The notes below the pieces were generated by a model that searched no databases, was not told the DNA's origin, and was given only the letters and a program-made list of their open reading frames with translations. This document shows positions 6,947 through 18,343 of a stretch of DNA of 64,000 nt, piece after piece. The position numbers and the translations under genes are program-made. Every line of letters starts with the position of its first letter. Position 1 is the stretch's first letter. The DNA comes from Sphaerimonospora mesophila NBRC 14179 = JCM 3151 (GTDB taxonomy: Bacteria; Actinomycetota; Actinomycetes; Streptosporangiales; Streptosporangiaceae), in assembly GCA_001552515.1 (NCBI GenBank), contig BCRI01000002.1, positions 84,715 to 148,714 on the forward strand, read 5' to 3'.

Positions 6947-9670
6947 ATGAGTACGCCTGCGGAACGCTACGCCGCATTCCGTCAGCAGCAGGTCGAATCC
7001 GGGCCCGCTCTCACCTCGTTCCGTGGTCTGTACGACTTCGAGCTCGACGAGTTCCAGCTCGACGCCTGCCGGGCACTTGAGGCGGGCGACGGTGTGCTGG
7101 TGGCGGCGCCGACGGGATCGGGCAAGACCGTCGTCGGGGAGTTCGCCGTCCACCTCGCCGTCCAGCGCGGCAGCAAGTGCTTCTACACCACGCCGATCAA
7201 GGCGCTTTCCAACCAGAAGTACAACGACCTGGTCCGCCGGTACGGCGCCGCCAGGGTGGGCCTGCTGACCGGCGACAACAGCGTCAACGGCGAGGCGCCG
7301 ATCGTGGTCATGACCACCGAGGTGCTGCGCAACATGCTGTACGCGGGGTCGCCCACGCTGGCCGGGCTCGCGTACGTCGTGATGGACGAAGTGCACTACC
7401 TGGCCGACCGGTTCCGCGGGGCCGTCTGGGAAGAGGTGATCATCCACCTGCCCGAGTCGGTCCGCGTGGTCGCCCTGTCCGCGACGGTGAGCAACGCCGA
7501 GGAGTTCGGCGAGTGGCTCGGCGAGGTACGCGGCGACACCACCGTGATCGTCGACGAGCACCGGCCGGTCCCGCTGTGGCAGCACATGCTGGTCGGCAAG
7601 CGGCTGTACGACCTGTTCGTCTACGAGGGCGACGACACCCAGCGGGTCAACCCGGCGCTGATGCGGATCACCAGGGACGAGGCCCGGCTGGCGCAGACAC
7701 GCGGCAGGCGGGGCTACTCGAGGCCGGGGCGGGCGATCACGCCCAACCGGGTGGACGTGATCGAGAAGCTCGACGCCGAGGGGCTGCTGCCCGCGATCAC
7801 CTTCATCTTCTCCCGCGCGGGCTGCGACGCGGCGGTGATGCAGTGCAACTACGCCGGGCTGCGCCTGACCACCGACCGGGAGCGGATGGAGATCCGCCAC
7901 GTCGTCGACGAGCGCACCGCGCACCTGCCCGACGAGGACCTCGCCGTCCTCGGCTACCTGGAGTGGCGCGACTGCCTGGAGCGCGGCCTGGCGGCCCATC
8001 ACGCGGGCATGCTCCCGGCCTTCAAGGAGGTCGTGGAGGAGCTGTTCACCAGGGGCCTGGTCAAGGCGGTGTTCGCCACCGAGACGCTGGCGCTCGGCAT
8101 CAACATGCCGGCCAGGTCGGTCGTGATCGAGAAGCTCGACAAGTGGAACGGCGAGACCCACGCCGACCTCACCCCGGGGGAGTACACCCAGCTCACCGGC
8201 CGAGCCGGGCGGCGTGGCATCGACGTCGAGGGCCATGCCGTGGTGATCTGGCAACCGGGCATGGATCCGCTCAGCGTCGCCGGCCTCGCCGGCACCCGGA
8301 CCTATCCGCTGCGCTCGAGCTTCCAGCCGTCGTACAACATGGCCGTCAACCTGGTCGGCCAGGTCGGCCGCGACCGCGCCAGGACGCTGCTGGAGGACTC
8401 CTTCGCCCAGTTCCAGGCCGACCGGGCCGTCGTCGGGCTGGCCCGGCAACTGCGCAAAGCCGAGGAGGCGCTCGAGGGCTACGCCGAGGCCATGACCTGC
8501 CACCTGGGGGACTTCCAGGAGTACGCGGCGATGCGCCGGCGGCTGTCGGACCGGGAGGCCGAGCTGTCGCGCCAGCGCGGGGCGGCCCGCCGGGCCCAGG
8601 CCGTACGGTCCCTGGAGGTGCTGCGGCCGGGCGACGTCATCCGCGTGCCCGGCGGCCGCCGCGCGGGCCTGGCGGTCGTGCTCGACCCGGGGGTGAACCC
8701 GGCGAACGGGCGCGGCGACGGCCCCTCGCCGCTCGTCCTGACCATCGGCAAGCAGGTCAAGCGGCTGTCGGCGGCGGACTTCCCGGTGCCGGTCGAGCCC
8801 CTGGAGAAGATCAGGATCCCGAAGGGCTTCAACGCGCGCTCACCGAAGGAGCGGGCCGATCTCGTCTCCACCATGCACGCCAAGATCGGCGACCGTGATC
8901 TCGGCAAGCCGGAACGGGCACGCGACCACGCCGTGGAGGACGAGGAGGTGACCCGGCTGCGGCGGGAGCTGCGCCGGCATCCCTGCCACGGCTGCGACGA
9001 GCGCGAGGACCACGCCCGCTGGGCCGAGCGCTACCACAAGCTGCTCCGGGAGACCGAGGGGCTGCGCCGCCGGGTCGACAGCCGCTCACATGTGATCGCC
9101 CGGACCTTCGACCGGGTCTGCGGCGTGCTCGACCAGCTCGGCTATCTGGACGGCGAGACGGTCACCGCGCATGGCCGGCGCCTGGCCAAGATCTACACCG
9201 AGCTCGACCTGCTCACCTCGGAATGCCTGCGCGCGGGTGTGTGGGAGGGGCTCGACCCGGCCGAGCTGGCCGCGTGCGTGTCGTCGCTGGTGTACGAGTC
9301 ACGGCAGTCGGACGACACGCGCAGCCCGAAGATCCCCGGCGGGGCGGCACGTGAGGCGCTCGCCGAGATGGTCCGGCTCTGGGGCGAGCTGGAGGAGATC
9401 GAGCGAGATCACGGTCTGTCGTTCGTCCGCGAGCCCGATCTCGGATTCGCCTGGGCGGCCTTCCGCTGGGCCAGGGGCCACAGCCTGGACGCCGTGCTCA
9501 CCGACTGCGATCTCGCGGCGGGCGACTTCGTGCGCTGGGTCAAGCAGCTGCTCGACCTGCTCGGCCAGCTCAAGGACGCCGCGCCCCGCGGGGCCAAGGT
9601 GGGGGACAACGCGGCCAAGGCGATCGAGGCCATGCGCCGGGGCGTCGTCGCCTACTCCTCGGTGGCCTGA
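6947..9670 (+). CDS. helY: Ski2/Mtr4-like DEVH-box helicase HelY
   Basis: 907-residue superfamily 2 helicase. Q-like region FELDEFQLDACRAL, Walker A AAPTGSGKTVVGEF (about residues 53-66), DEVH box in VMDEVHYL, SAT motif in ALSATVSNAEEF, motif VI QLTGRAGRRGID, and a C-terminal DSHCT domain. A CHGCDEREDHARW stretch near residues 683-695 may bind metal. HelY is an ATP-dependent RNA/DNA helicase of uncertain physiological role. In Mycobacterium tuberculosis the same neighbourhood (helY, tatC, tatA, pafC, pafB) is conserved, which supports the symbol. Confidence 0.9.
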   Translation: MSTPAERYAAFRQQQVESGPALTSFRGLYDFELDEFQLDACRALEAGDGVLVAAPTGSGKTVVGEFAVHLAVQRGSKCFYTTPIKALSNQKYNDLVRRYGAARVGLLTGDNSVNGEAPIVVMTTEVLRNMLYAGSPTLAGLAYVVMDEVHYLADRFRGAVWEEVIIHLPESVRVVALSATVSNAEEFGEWLGEVRGDTTVIVDEHRPVPLWQHMLVGKRLYDLFVYEGDDTQRVNPALMRITRDEARLAQTRGRRGYSRPGRAITPNRVDVIEKLDAEGLLPAITFIFSRAGCDAAVMQCNYAGLRLTTDRERMEIRHVVDERTAHLPDEDLAVLGYLEWRDCLERGLAAHHAGMLPAFKEVVEELFTRGLVKAVFATETLALGINMPARSVVIEKLDKWNGETHADLTPGEYTQLTGRAGRRGIDVEGHAVVIWQPGMDPLSVAGLAGTRTYPLRSSFQPSYNMAVNLVGQVGRDRARTLLEDSFAQFQADRAVVGLARQLRKAEEALEGYAEAMTCHLGDFQEYAAMRRRLSDREAELSRQRGAARRAQAVRSLEVLRPGDVIRVPGGRRAGLAVVLDPGVNPANGRGDGPSPLVLTIGKQVKRLSAADFPVPVEPLEKIRIPKGFNARSPKERADLVSTMHAKIGDRDLGKPERARDHAVEDEEVTRLRRELRRHPCHGCDEREDHARWAERYHKLLRETEGLRRRVDSRSHVIARTFDRVCGVLDQLGYLDGETVTAHGRRLAKIYTELDLLTSECLRAGVWEGLDPAELAACVSSLVYESRQSDDTRSPKIPGGAAREALAEMVRLWGELEEIERDHGLSFVREPDLGFAWAAFRWARGHSLDAVLTDCDLAAGDFVRWVKQLLDLLGQLKDAAPRGAKVGDNAAKAIEAMRRGVVAYSSVA

Positions 9671-9909
9671 GCCCGCCGTTCGAGCAGGGCCGCCGGTCCG
9701 GGCGACCGGTTCAGCGGCCGGACCCAACGGCACGGCTCAGCGGCCGCCAACGGCAGAGCTCAACCGCCGGGTTCAGCGGTCCGGTTCAACGGCAGAGGGC
9801 TCCGACGGCAGGGGTTCCGACGGCACGGGGTTTCAACGGCAGAGGGTTTCAACGGCAGAGGGTTTCAACGGCAGAGGGTTTCAACGGCACGGGGTTCCGA
9901 CGGCACGGT
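9671..9909. repeat. intergenic tandem repeat, 16-bp period, between convergent genes
   Basis: The 239-bp gap between helY and the convergent exonuclease gene holds no gene. Positions 9794-9904 contain seven 15-16-bp units. Three identical units read AGAGGGTTTCAACGGC (9841, 9857, 9873); flanking units differ by a few bases (for example ACGGGGTTCCGACGGC at 9889). Degenerate copies with a CAACGGC or TCAGCGG core extend back to about 9700. There are no spacers of constant length as in a CRISPR array. The pattern looks like a minisatellite formed by slippage. Confidence 0.85.
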
Positions 9910-10824
9910 TCAACCCAGGACGGCGAGCAGGCGGTTCAGCGGGCTGTCGAGGCCGTACCGCTCGGACAGGGCGATCAGGCGTTCCGGATCGCGCGGCTTG
10001 GCCGGGCGGGTCAGGTCCAGCTCGGGGAGCGGGGCGTCCCGCGCCACCCAGACCACGGTCGGGGCGACCTCCAGATAGTCGCGGGCCGCCGCGAGCTTGT
10101 TGCGTGCGCCGCCGGTGAAGCCGTCGGTGGCGCCGGCGTCGAGCGCGGCCAGCATGGCGGCCAGCGAGCCGAACCGGGTGATCAGGGCCGCGGCCGTCTT
10201 CTCGCCGATCCCGGCCACCCCGGGCAGGCCGTCGCTCGTGTCGCCGCGCAGGGTGGCGAAGTCCGCATACGCCCGGCCCGGAATTCCGTACTTCTGGCTG
10301 ATAAATGCCTCATCAACCACCTGAAGGTTACGAATGCCCCTTACTGTGTAAAGGGCTCGGCAGGGTTTCGCGTCGTCGACGAGTTGGAACAGGTCCCGAT
10401 CGCCGGTGACGATGTCCACGGCGCCGGTCGCCCGGGCCGCCAGCGTGCCGATCACGTCGTCGGCCTCGTAGCCGGGAACGCCGACACGGGCGATGCCGAG
10501 GGCGTCCAGGACCTGCTCGATCACGGGCACCTGCGGGGCGAGGGCGTCGGGCACGGTCTCCGCGCCGTCGTCGGTCGCCACCCGGTGGGCCTTGTACGAC
10601 GGGATCGCGGCCACCCGGAACGCGGGTCGCCAGTCGGCGTCCATGCACGCCGCGAGCCGCGTGGGGGAGTGGTCCCGGAGCAGCGTTGCGATCATGTCGA
10701 TGAGCCCCCGCACCGCGTTCACCGGCATGCCGTCCGGAGCGGTCACCGACTCGGGCACGCCGTAGAACGCGCGGAAGTAGAGCGACGGGGTGTCGAGTAG
10801 AAGACACTTCTCGGGGCGGGTCAT
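9910..10824 (-). CDS. stand-alone 5'-3' exonuclease (Pol I N-domain-like)
   Basis: 304 residues resembling the 5' nuclease domain of DNA polymerase I without a polymerase. Metal-binding acidic residues are visible in CLLLDTPSLYFRAF, GYEADDVIGTLA and IVTGDRDLFQLVDD, and the helix-hairpin-helix DNA-binding motif is GDTSDGLPGVAGIGEKTAAALI. It would remove flaps or RNA primers. A homologous gene sits beside helY in mycobacteria. The gene's 3' end abuts the tandem repeat at 9794-9904. Start at ATG 10824 gives the typical family N-terminus (KCLLLDTPSLYFR). Confidence 0.9.
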   Translation of the reverse strand: MTRPEKCLLLDTPSLYFRAFYGVPESVTAPDGMPVNAVRGLIDMIATLLRDHSPTRLAACMDADWRPAFRVAAIPSYKAHRVATDDGAETVPDALAPQVPVIEQVLDALGIARVGVPGYEADDVIGTLAARATGAVDIVTGDRDLFQLVDDAKPCRALYTVRGIRNLQVVDEAFISQKYGIPGRAYADFATLRGDTSDGLPGVAGIGEKTAAALITRFGSLAAMLAALDAGATDGFTGGARNKLAAARDYLEVAPTVVWVARDAPLPELDLTRPAKPRDPERLIALSERYGLDSPLNRLLAVLG

Positions 10825-11085
10825 GGGTCCATCATGGCTGACCCGTACGACAACAGGGGACTTGTCCTTGGTCTCTCGGCGCCGCGAGCCGCTTCCGTCG
10901 GTCTTTCAGACCTCGTGCGAGCAGGCCCCTGTGGCGGCTCTGGCCATGGGGGAAGGAAGAGACCGACCGTACCGCTGCGGCACCCTTCCGGGCACGCCGC
11001 CGCAGCCCGCCCGACTGTACGCATTTTCTTGCGAGATTTCCGACTTCTACTGCACGGGACGTGTGGCGTCCGATTCGTCACATGG
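10825..11085. other. 261-bp intergenic region, GC falling toward the GNAT gene
   Basis: No convincing gene. The first part is ordinary GC-rich upstream sequence of the exonuclease gene. From about 10980 rightward GC drops clearly (for example ACGCATTTTCTTGCGAGATT) and stays low through the following GNAT gene. Confidence 0.5.
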
Positions 11086-11499
11086 CTATTGGATCAGGCT
11101 CTTCGCGGAAAGAACTCGGTCGTTCATGACGTTGAAACCGTGCTTCTCGTAGAAACCTCTGACCTCGTCAGAGGCAACCAACAGAAGGGTGCGCCCATAC
11201 CCTGACGTCGTCAGTGATCGGCGAAGGCGATCCAGCAGCCGACTTCCTATACCTGCGCCTTGGTAATGTGGATGGATCATGAGGTCCTGCACATAGGCAT
11301 ACATCACACCGTCGCCTATGATCCTCCCGGCTCCGACGATCTCCCCATCCTTGGTGGCGTATACACCGAGCAAACTCGCTGCGAGAGCTTGCTCGGCGAC
11401 ATGAAAGCCGCATGTGCTCCAGCCGACCGCCTCGCGGAGCCGAAGGTAATCCTCAACGGGAGGCAAGCCATCGAGGATCTCAATCCGTGAACGCGTCAT
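11086..11499 (-). CDS. GNAT family N-acetyltransferase
   Basis: 137 residues. GNAT core with YAYVQDLMIHPHYQGAGIGSRLL, the acetyl-CoA-binding Q-x-x-G-x-G pyrophosphate loop (QGAGIG), and C-terminal VRGFYEKHGFNVMND. It transfers an acetyl group from acetyl-CoA to an amine, acceptor unknown. Starts at an ATG followed by TRSRIEILDGLPPVEDYLRLREAVGW, a common opening in this subgroup. Base composition is much less GC-rich than its neighbours, which suggests recent acquisition. It stands alone between the exonuclease and phosphatase genes. Confidence 0.85.
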   Translation of the reverse strand: MTRSRIEILDGLPPVEDYLRLREAVGWSTCGFHVAEQALAASLLGVYATKDGEIVGAGRIIGDGVMYAYVQDLMIHPHYQGAGIGSRLLDRLRRSLTTSGYGRTLLLVASDEVRGFYEKHGFNVMNDRVLSAKSLIQ

Positions 11500-11621
11500 G
11501 GCCGTTCCACCTCGGGCCGCGCCGGGCCAGAGGAAAGCTCGTGTACATCTAGTCCTCGCACCAGCCCATTCTGACCTGCTCGCCCGGCGATCCGCGCCGG
11601 TTCACGTGTGGGCCGGAGCCC

Positions 11622-12539
11622 TCACCCCGTCACCCGTACCGCCAGCAGGCACACGTCGTCCTCGGGATCGGGTCCGCCGATCGAGGCGACGAACCGGTCG
11701 AGCCGCGCGTCGAAGTCCGCGCCGGATTCCGCAGCTGTGGCCGTTTCCCGGTCGGCGCCGGAGCGTTCGGCGCCGGTGATCTCCTCGCCGGTGATCTCCT
11801 CCGCGCCGCGCAGGGCGAGCGACACCCCTTCGCCGATGTCACGGTCCCGCCGCTCCACCAGGCCGTCGGTGAACATCAGCAGCAGGTCGCCGGGCGCGAG
11901 CCGGACCTCCGCCATGCCGTACGGCGGGTTCGCCGTCGCGCCGAGCACGACCCCGGCCGGGGCCGCGAGCTGCCGGGCGGAACCCCGCCGCACCAGGATG
12001 GGGGCGGGGTGGCCGGCCTGCGCCCAGGAGAGCAGCCGGGTGGCCGGGTCGAAGTGGCCGCAGACCACGGTGGCCGTCGTGTCGGCGAAGCCGTCGAGGA
12101 CGAGGGTGTTGAGCCGGGCGAGCAGCAGGCCGGGGGAGGCCCCGGACATGCTCAGCCCGAGCAGTGCGCGCCGCAGCCGGGTCATCTTGTCGATCGCGGG
12201 CTCGCCGTGGCCGGACACGTCGCCGACGGCCAGGAACAGCCGGCCGTCCGGCAGCCGGACCGCCTCGTACCAGTCGCCCCCGAGGCCGGTCGCCTCGCCG
12301 GCCGGGACCGAGCGGGCCGGGACCGAGCGGGCCGCGATGCTCGCGTAGGGGAGGTCGTTCGAGCCCACCGGTCCCGGCAGGATCGAGTCGCGCAGGCCCG
12401 CCGCCGTGTGGGCCCACTCCGCTGCCCGTGCTCGGACACTCTGCAGTTGCCGTGACGACTCCTGCTCGGGGTCGTCGGTGGGGGGGAGGGACGGCTGTGC
12501 GCCGTCCACTAGGCCGACCATGAAACTCGCTCTCAGCAT
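11622..12539 (-). CDS. SpoIIE-family PP2C-type serine phosphatase
   Basis: 305 residues. PP2C/SpoIIE domain with GLGGDWYEAVRLPDGRLFLAVGDVSGHGEPA (metal-binding Asp residues), LNTLVLDG, CGHFDPATRLLSWAQAGHPAPILV, LAPGDLLLMFTDGLVERRDRD and the terminal DDVCLLAVRV. Such proteins usually dephosphorylate anti-anti-sigma factors in partner-switching cascades. No GAF or PAS sensor is attached; the N-terminal 50 residues are a charged helix. The coding DNA carries two in-frame 15-bp duplications (11772-11801, giving ITGEEITGE, and 12301-12330, giving RSVPARSVPA), part of a pattern in this window. Confidence 0.87.
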   Translation of the reverse strand: MLRASFMVGLVDGAQPSLPPTDDPEQESSRQLQSVRARAAEWAHTAAGLRDSILPGPVGSNDLPYASIAARSVPARSVPAGEATGLGGDWYEAVRLPDGRLFLAVGDVSGHGEPAIDKMTRLRRALLGLSMSGASPGLLLARLNTLVLDGFADTTATVVCGHFDPATRLLSWAQAGHPAPILVRRGSARQLAAPAGVVLGATANPPYGMAEVRLAPGDLLLMFTDGLVERRDRDIGEGVSLALRGAEEITGEEITGAERSGADRETATAAESGADFDARLDRFVASIGGPDPEDDVCLLAVRVTG

Positions 12540-12562
12540 GCTCGCGGATACGGGGACCGGGC

Positions 12563-12583
12563 AGAACGAAACGTGATCGTTCT
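12563..12583. promoter_or_regulatory. inverted repeat upstream of phosphatase gene
   Basis: AGAACGA and TCGTTCT, separated by 7 bp, lie 24-44 bp upstream of the phosphatase start. A candidate operator for a dimeric regulator; no partner is identified. Confidence 0.35.
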
Positions 12584-12720
12584 AGCGCGGAGCGTAGCAG
12601 TAGAGGGTGCCGCCGGGATGGGATTTCTTCTATGGGGTGGAATAAACCCCAGCCCGCCGACGCCGCCGCGTGTCGCCCGACGGCGGCGAGCGCAGGGGCG
12701 GAGATCGGCGGGAGGGGCAC

Positions 12721-12726
12721 TACATT
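12721..12726 (+). promoter_or_regulatory. -10 box of leaderless M24 peptidase gene
   Basis: TACATT, 7 nt before the GTG at 12734; no Shine-Dalgarno sequence. It selects this GTG as the start over upstream in-frame codons. Confidence 0.5.
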
Positions 12727-12733
12727 GGGCCTT

Positions 12734-13849
12734 GTGACAACGACGTCCTCTGAGCTTTATCCGGTGACCCGCCTCGCCGAGGTCCGTGCGGCCACCGACC
12801 GGGCCGGCCTCAGCGCCCTGCTGCTGACTCCGGGACCCGATCTGCGCTATGTGACCGGCTACGACGCGATGCCCCTGGAGCGGCTGACCTGCCTCGCCGT
12901 GCCCGCCGCCGGGGAGCCGTTCCTGATGGTCCCGCGTCTGGAGCTGCCGGCCGCCGAGCACTCGCCGGCCGCGCGGCTCGGCATCGAGTTCGTGGCCTGG
13001 GACGAGACAGACGATCCGTACGAAGCGGTCGCCCGCCGGCTGGGCGCCGTCGAGCGGGTCGGCCTCGCCGACCGCATGTGGGCGATGCAGTCGCTGCGGT
13101 TCCGCGCCGTCATGCCGGGGGCGGAGCAGGTGCTCGCCGGGAGCGTGCTGCGCGAGCTGCGCATGCGCAAGACCCCGGCGGAGAAGGCCGCGCTGGCGGA
13201 GGCGGGGGCGGCCATCGACGCGGTCCACGGCCTGGTCCCGGGCCTGCTGAAGGCCGGCAGGACCGAGCGCGAGGTGGGCCGGGACATCGCCGAGGCGATC
13301 ATCGACGCGGGGCACGCCCGGGTCGACTTCGTGATCGTCGGCTCCGGACCGAACGGCGCGAGCCCGCACCACGAACTGTCCGACCGGGTGATCCAGCCCG
13401 GCGAGCCCGTCGTGGTCGACATCGGCGGGACCATGCCGAGCGGCTACTGCTCCGACTCCACCCGGGTCTACTGCATCGGCGAGCCCCCCGCGGAGTTCGC
13501 GGCCTACTACGAGGTGCTCAAGAACGCCCAGGAGGCGGCCTGTGCGCACGTACGGCCCGGGGTGACCTGCGAGTCGGTGGACGCCGCCGCCCGCGAGGTG
13601 ATCGCCGAGGCGGGGTACGGCGACCGCTTCGTGCACCGCACCGGCCACGGCATCGGTCTGGAGACCCACGAGGAGCCGTACATCGTCAGCGGCAACACCG
13701 AGCCGATGGAGCCGGGCTTCGCGTTCTCCGTCGAGCCGGGCATCTACCTGCCGGGCGAGCACGGAGCCCGGATCGAGGACATCCTCATCTGCGGCGAGAC
13801 CGCCGGCGAGCGGCTGAACAACACCACCCGCGACCTCGTCGTCGTCTAG
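12734..13849 (+). CDS. M24 family Xaa-Pro aminopeptidase/dipeptidase
   Basis: 371 residues. N-terminal creatinase-like domain (LSALLLTPGPDLRYVTGYDAMPLERLTCL) and C-terminal pita-bread metallopeptidase domain. Metal ligands are visible: VVVDIGGTMPSGYCSDSTRVY (two Asp), GHGIGLETHEEPYI (His), FSVEPGIYLPG (Glu) and GARIEDI (Glu). It would cleave peptides next to proline in the cytosol. Leaderless start at GTG 12734. A strong GC-rich hairpin at 13871-13911 separates it from the convergent bioB gene. Could equally be called PepQ- or PepP-like. Confidence 0.9.
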   Translation: MTTTSSELYPVTRLAEVRAATDRAGLSALLLTPGPDLRYVTGYDAMPLERLTCLAVPAAGEPFLMVPRLELPAAEHSPAARLGIEFVAWDETDDPYEAVARRLGAVERVGLADRMWAMQSLRFRAVMPGAEQVLAGSVLRELRMRKTPAEKAALAEAGAAIDAVHGLVPGLLKAGRTEREVGRDIAEAIIDAGHARVDFVIVGSGPNGASPHHELSDRVIQPGEPVVVDIGGTMPSGYCSDSTRVYCIGEPPAEFAAYYEVLKNAQEAACAHVRPGVTCESVDAAAREVIAEAGYGDRFVHRTGHGIGLETHEEPYIVSGNTEPMEPGFAFSVEPGIYLPGEHGARIEDILICGETAGERLNNTTRDLVVV

Positions 13850-13870
13850 ATCGGTCCCGGAAGACGATTC

Positions 13871-13911
13871 GGCGGCCCGGCCGCGCCCGATGGGGTGCCG
13901 GCCGGGCCGCC
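13871..13911. terminator. bidirectional terminator between M24 peptidase and bioB
   Basis: A perfect 12-bp inverted repeat, GGCGGCCCGGCC (13871-13882) and GGCCGGGCCGCC (13900-13911), with a 17-nt loop that can pair further. It lies between two convergent genes. No T-tract, as is usual in actinomycetes. Confidence 0.7.
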
Positions 13912-13917
13912 GGACGT

Positions 13918-14991
13918 TCAGGCGTTGGCGGCCTCGCCGGTGCCCGCGCCGCGCCTGCGGGGCCGTACGAGATCGTGGTGGGCGTCCCCGTGTCCCTCGT
14001 GCGGATCGTCGGGTGCCGCGCCCTCGACGACGAAGCCCGCGTCGCGGATCAGCTGGAGGTCGTCCTGGCCCGGCTGCCCCTCGCTGGTGAGGTAGTCGCC
14101 CAGGAAGATCGAGTTCGCCACGTGGAGCGCCAGCGACTGCATGCTCCGCAGATGGATCTCCCGTCCGCCGCCGATCCTGATCTCGGCGTCCGGGCAGACG
14201 AAGCGGACCATGGCGAGGATCCGCAGGCAACGCTGCGGAGTCAGATGCCACTCCCCGCCCAGCGGCGTGCCCTCGAACGGGATGAGGAAGTTCACGGGGA
14301 TCGAGTCGGGCGCCAGCTCACGCAGTGCGAACGCGACGTCGACCAGGTCCTGGTCGCTCTCCCCCATGCCCGCGATGAGGCCGGAGCAGGGGGACAGCCC
14401 CGCCTTCTTGGCCAGGTCCACGGTCTCCACCCGATCGGCGTACGTATGCGTGCTGCAGATGTCGGCGTAGGTGGCGTCGGAGGTGTTGAGGTTGTGGTTG
14501 TAGGCGTCGGCGCCGGCGTCGCACAGCCGGTCCGCCTGGCCGTCGGAGAGCAGCCCCAGGCAGGCGCACACCTCGACATCGGGGTGATCGGCCTTGATCG
14601 CGGAGATGCTCCGGGCGACCCTGTCGACGTCCCGGTCGGTCGGGCCGCGGCCGCTGGCGACCAGGCAGACCCGCCTGGCGCCGCCCGCGATGCCGGTGGC
14701 GGCGCTCGCGACCGCCTCGTCGGTGCTCAGCCAGGTGTACTTGAGCACGTCGGCCTTGGAACCGAGCCGCTGGGAGCAGTAGGAGCAGTCCTCCGGGCAG
14801 AGCCCGCTCTTCAGGTTGACCAGGTAGTTGAGCTTGACCCGCCGGCCGAAGAAGTGGCGGCGCACCCGGAAGGCGGCGGCGACCACGTCCAGGATGTCGT
14901 CGTCCGGCGTGGCCAGCACGGCACGCGCCTCGTCGCGGGTGGGCGGCTCCAGGCGGATCGCCTTCTCCGCCAGGGCCTCGAGTGAAATCAT
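13918..14991 (-). CDS. bioB: biotin synthase BioB
   Basis: 357-residue radical SAM enzyme that inserts sulfur into dethiobiotin. The [4Fe-4S] motif is CPEDCSYC in [17 protein letters not shown]; the auxiliary cluster ligands appear in [21 protein letters not shown] and the [14 protein letters not shown] arginine. The ATG at 14991 is preceded by GGAGAG 6 nt upstream, favouring it over an upstream ATG. The C-terminal 40 residues ([25 protein letters not shown] and flanks) are His/Arg-rich and variable. Stands alone here with no bioA, bioD or bioF in the window. Confidence 0.95.
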   Translation of the reverse strand: MISLEALAEKAIRLEPPTRDEARAVLATPDDDILDVVAAAFRVRRHFFGRRVKLNYLVNLKSGLCPEDCSYCSQRLGSKADVLKYTWLSTDEAVASAATGIAGGARRVCLVASGRGPTDRDVDRVARSISAIKADHPDVEVCACLGLLSDGQADRLCDAGADAYNHNLNTSDATYADICSTHTYADRVETVDLAKKAGLSPCSGLIAGMGESDQDLVDVAFALRELAPDSIPVNFLIPFEGTPLGGEWHLTPQRCLRILAMVRFVCPDAEIRIGGGREIHLRSMQSLALHVANSIFLGDYLTSEGQPGQDDLQLIRDAGFVVEGAAPDDPHEGHGDAHHDLVRPRRRGAGTGEAANA

Positions 14992-15148
14992 GCGCTTCTC
15001 TCCATTCGCGTGGTCGGCCGATCGGCGATCAAGCAACAGCACACAGCATCGCATCCCGGCCCCGAAGAGGGGAGCGCGCCGGTTACGTCAGGCGGCCACG
15101 GGTAGGCGGAGGTTTGACCGACACCTGACTACGCCGCTGGGGGACGAC

Positions 15149-17722
<2,574 letters not shown>

Positions 17723-17771
17723 ACCGTCTCATTCTGAGGACATCACGCACACGGGCACACCGGGACGGCGC

Positions 17772-17777
17772 TACCGT
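17772..17777 (+). promoter_or_regulatory. -10 box of leaderless Lrp/AsnC gene
   Basis: TACCGT, 7 nt before the GTG at 17785; fits TANNNT. Supports the GTG start. Confidence 0.4.
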
Positions 17778-17784
17778 TTCAGAC

Positions 17785-18267
17785 GTGGAGGAGATCGATC
17801 GCCGAATCGTGACATTGCTGGCAAGGGACGGCCGGATGAGTTTCACCGACCTGGCCAAGGAGACCGGACTGTCGGTGTCGGCCGTCCACCAGCGGGTGCG
17901 CAGGCTGGAGAAACGCGGGGTCATCCGCGGATACGCGGCGCTGGTGGACCACGACGAGATCGGCCTGCCGCTGACCGCGTTCGTCTCGATCAAACCGATC
18001 GACCCGGCCGCGCCCGACGACGCCCCCGAGCGGCTGAGCCATCTCACCGCCATCGAGGCGTGTCACAGCGTGGCCGGGGACGAGAGCTACATCCTGAAGG
18101 TCCGCGTCGCCTCGCCGTTCGCGTTGGAGGAGCTGCTCCAGCAGATCCGCGCTTCCGCCAACGTCAGCACGCGGACCACGGTCGTGCTGAGCACCCCGTA
18201 CGAGCACCGCACCCCGATGGGCGGACCCGATCCCGCATCCGAGGCCGCCCACGACCGCGAACCCTGA
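17785..18267 (+). CDS. Lrp/AsnC family transcriptional regulator
   Basis: 160 residues. N-terminal AsnC helix-turn-helix (EEIDRRIVTLLARDGRMSFTDLAKETGLSVSAVHQRVRRLEKRGVI) followed by a RAM ligand-binding domain (AFVSIKPID, ACHSVAGDESYILKVRVAS and LLQQIRASANVSTRTTVVLSTPYE). Family members sense amino acids as octamers and regulate amino-acid metabolism. Its target is not evident. It precedes the STM4015 cassette on the same strand by about 70 bp, so it could regulate that cassette, though the cassette seems to have its own promoter region. Confidence 0.9.
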   Translation: MEEIDRRIVTLLARDGRMSFTDLAKETGLSVSAVHQRVRRLEKRGVIRGYAALVDHDEIGLPLTAFVSIKPIDPAAPDDAPERLSHLTAIEACHSVAGDESYILKVRVASPFALEELLQQIRASANVSTRTTVVLSTPYEHRTPMGGPDPASEAAHDREP

Positions 18268-18343
18268 CGAGCGGGCCGATCGGAATGTCGGCGGGGTCTG
18301 GTAGGACAGTGCGCGTCAGGTTCCCCAGCCGAGGATGTCCGCC

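Noticed and set aside
9794..9904. Possible CRISPR array
   Set aside because: Units are head-to-tail without unique spacers; same reason for 61728-61805.
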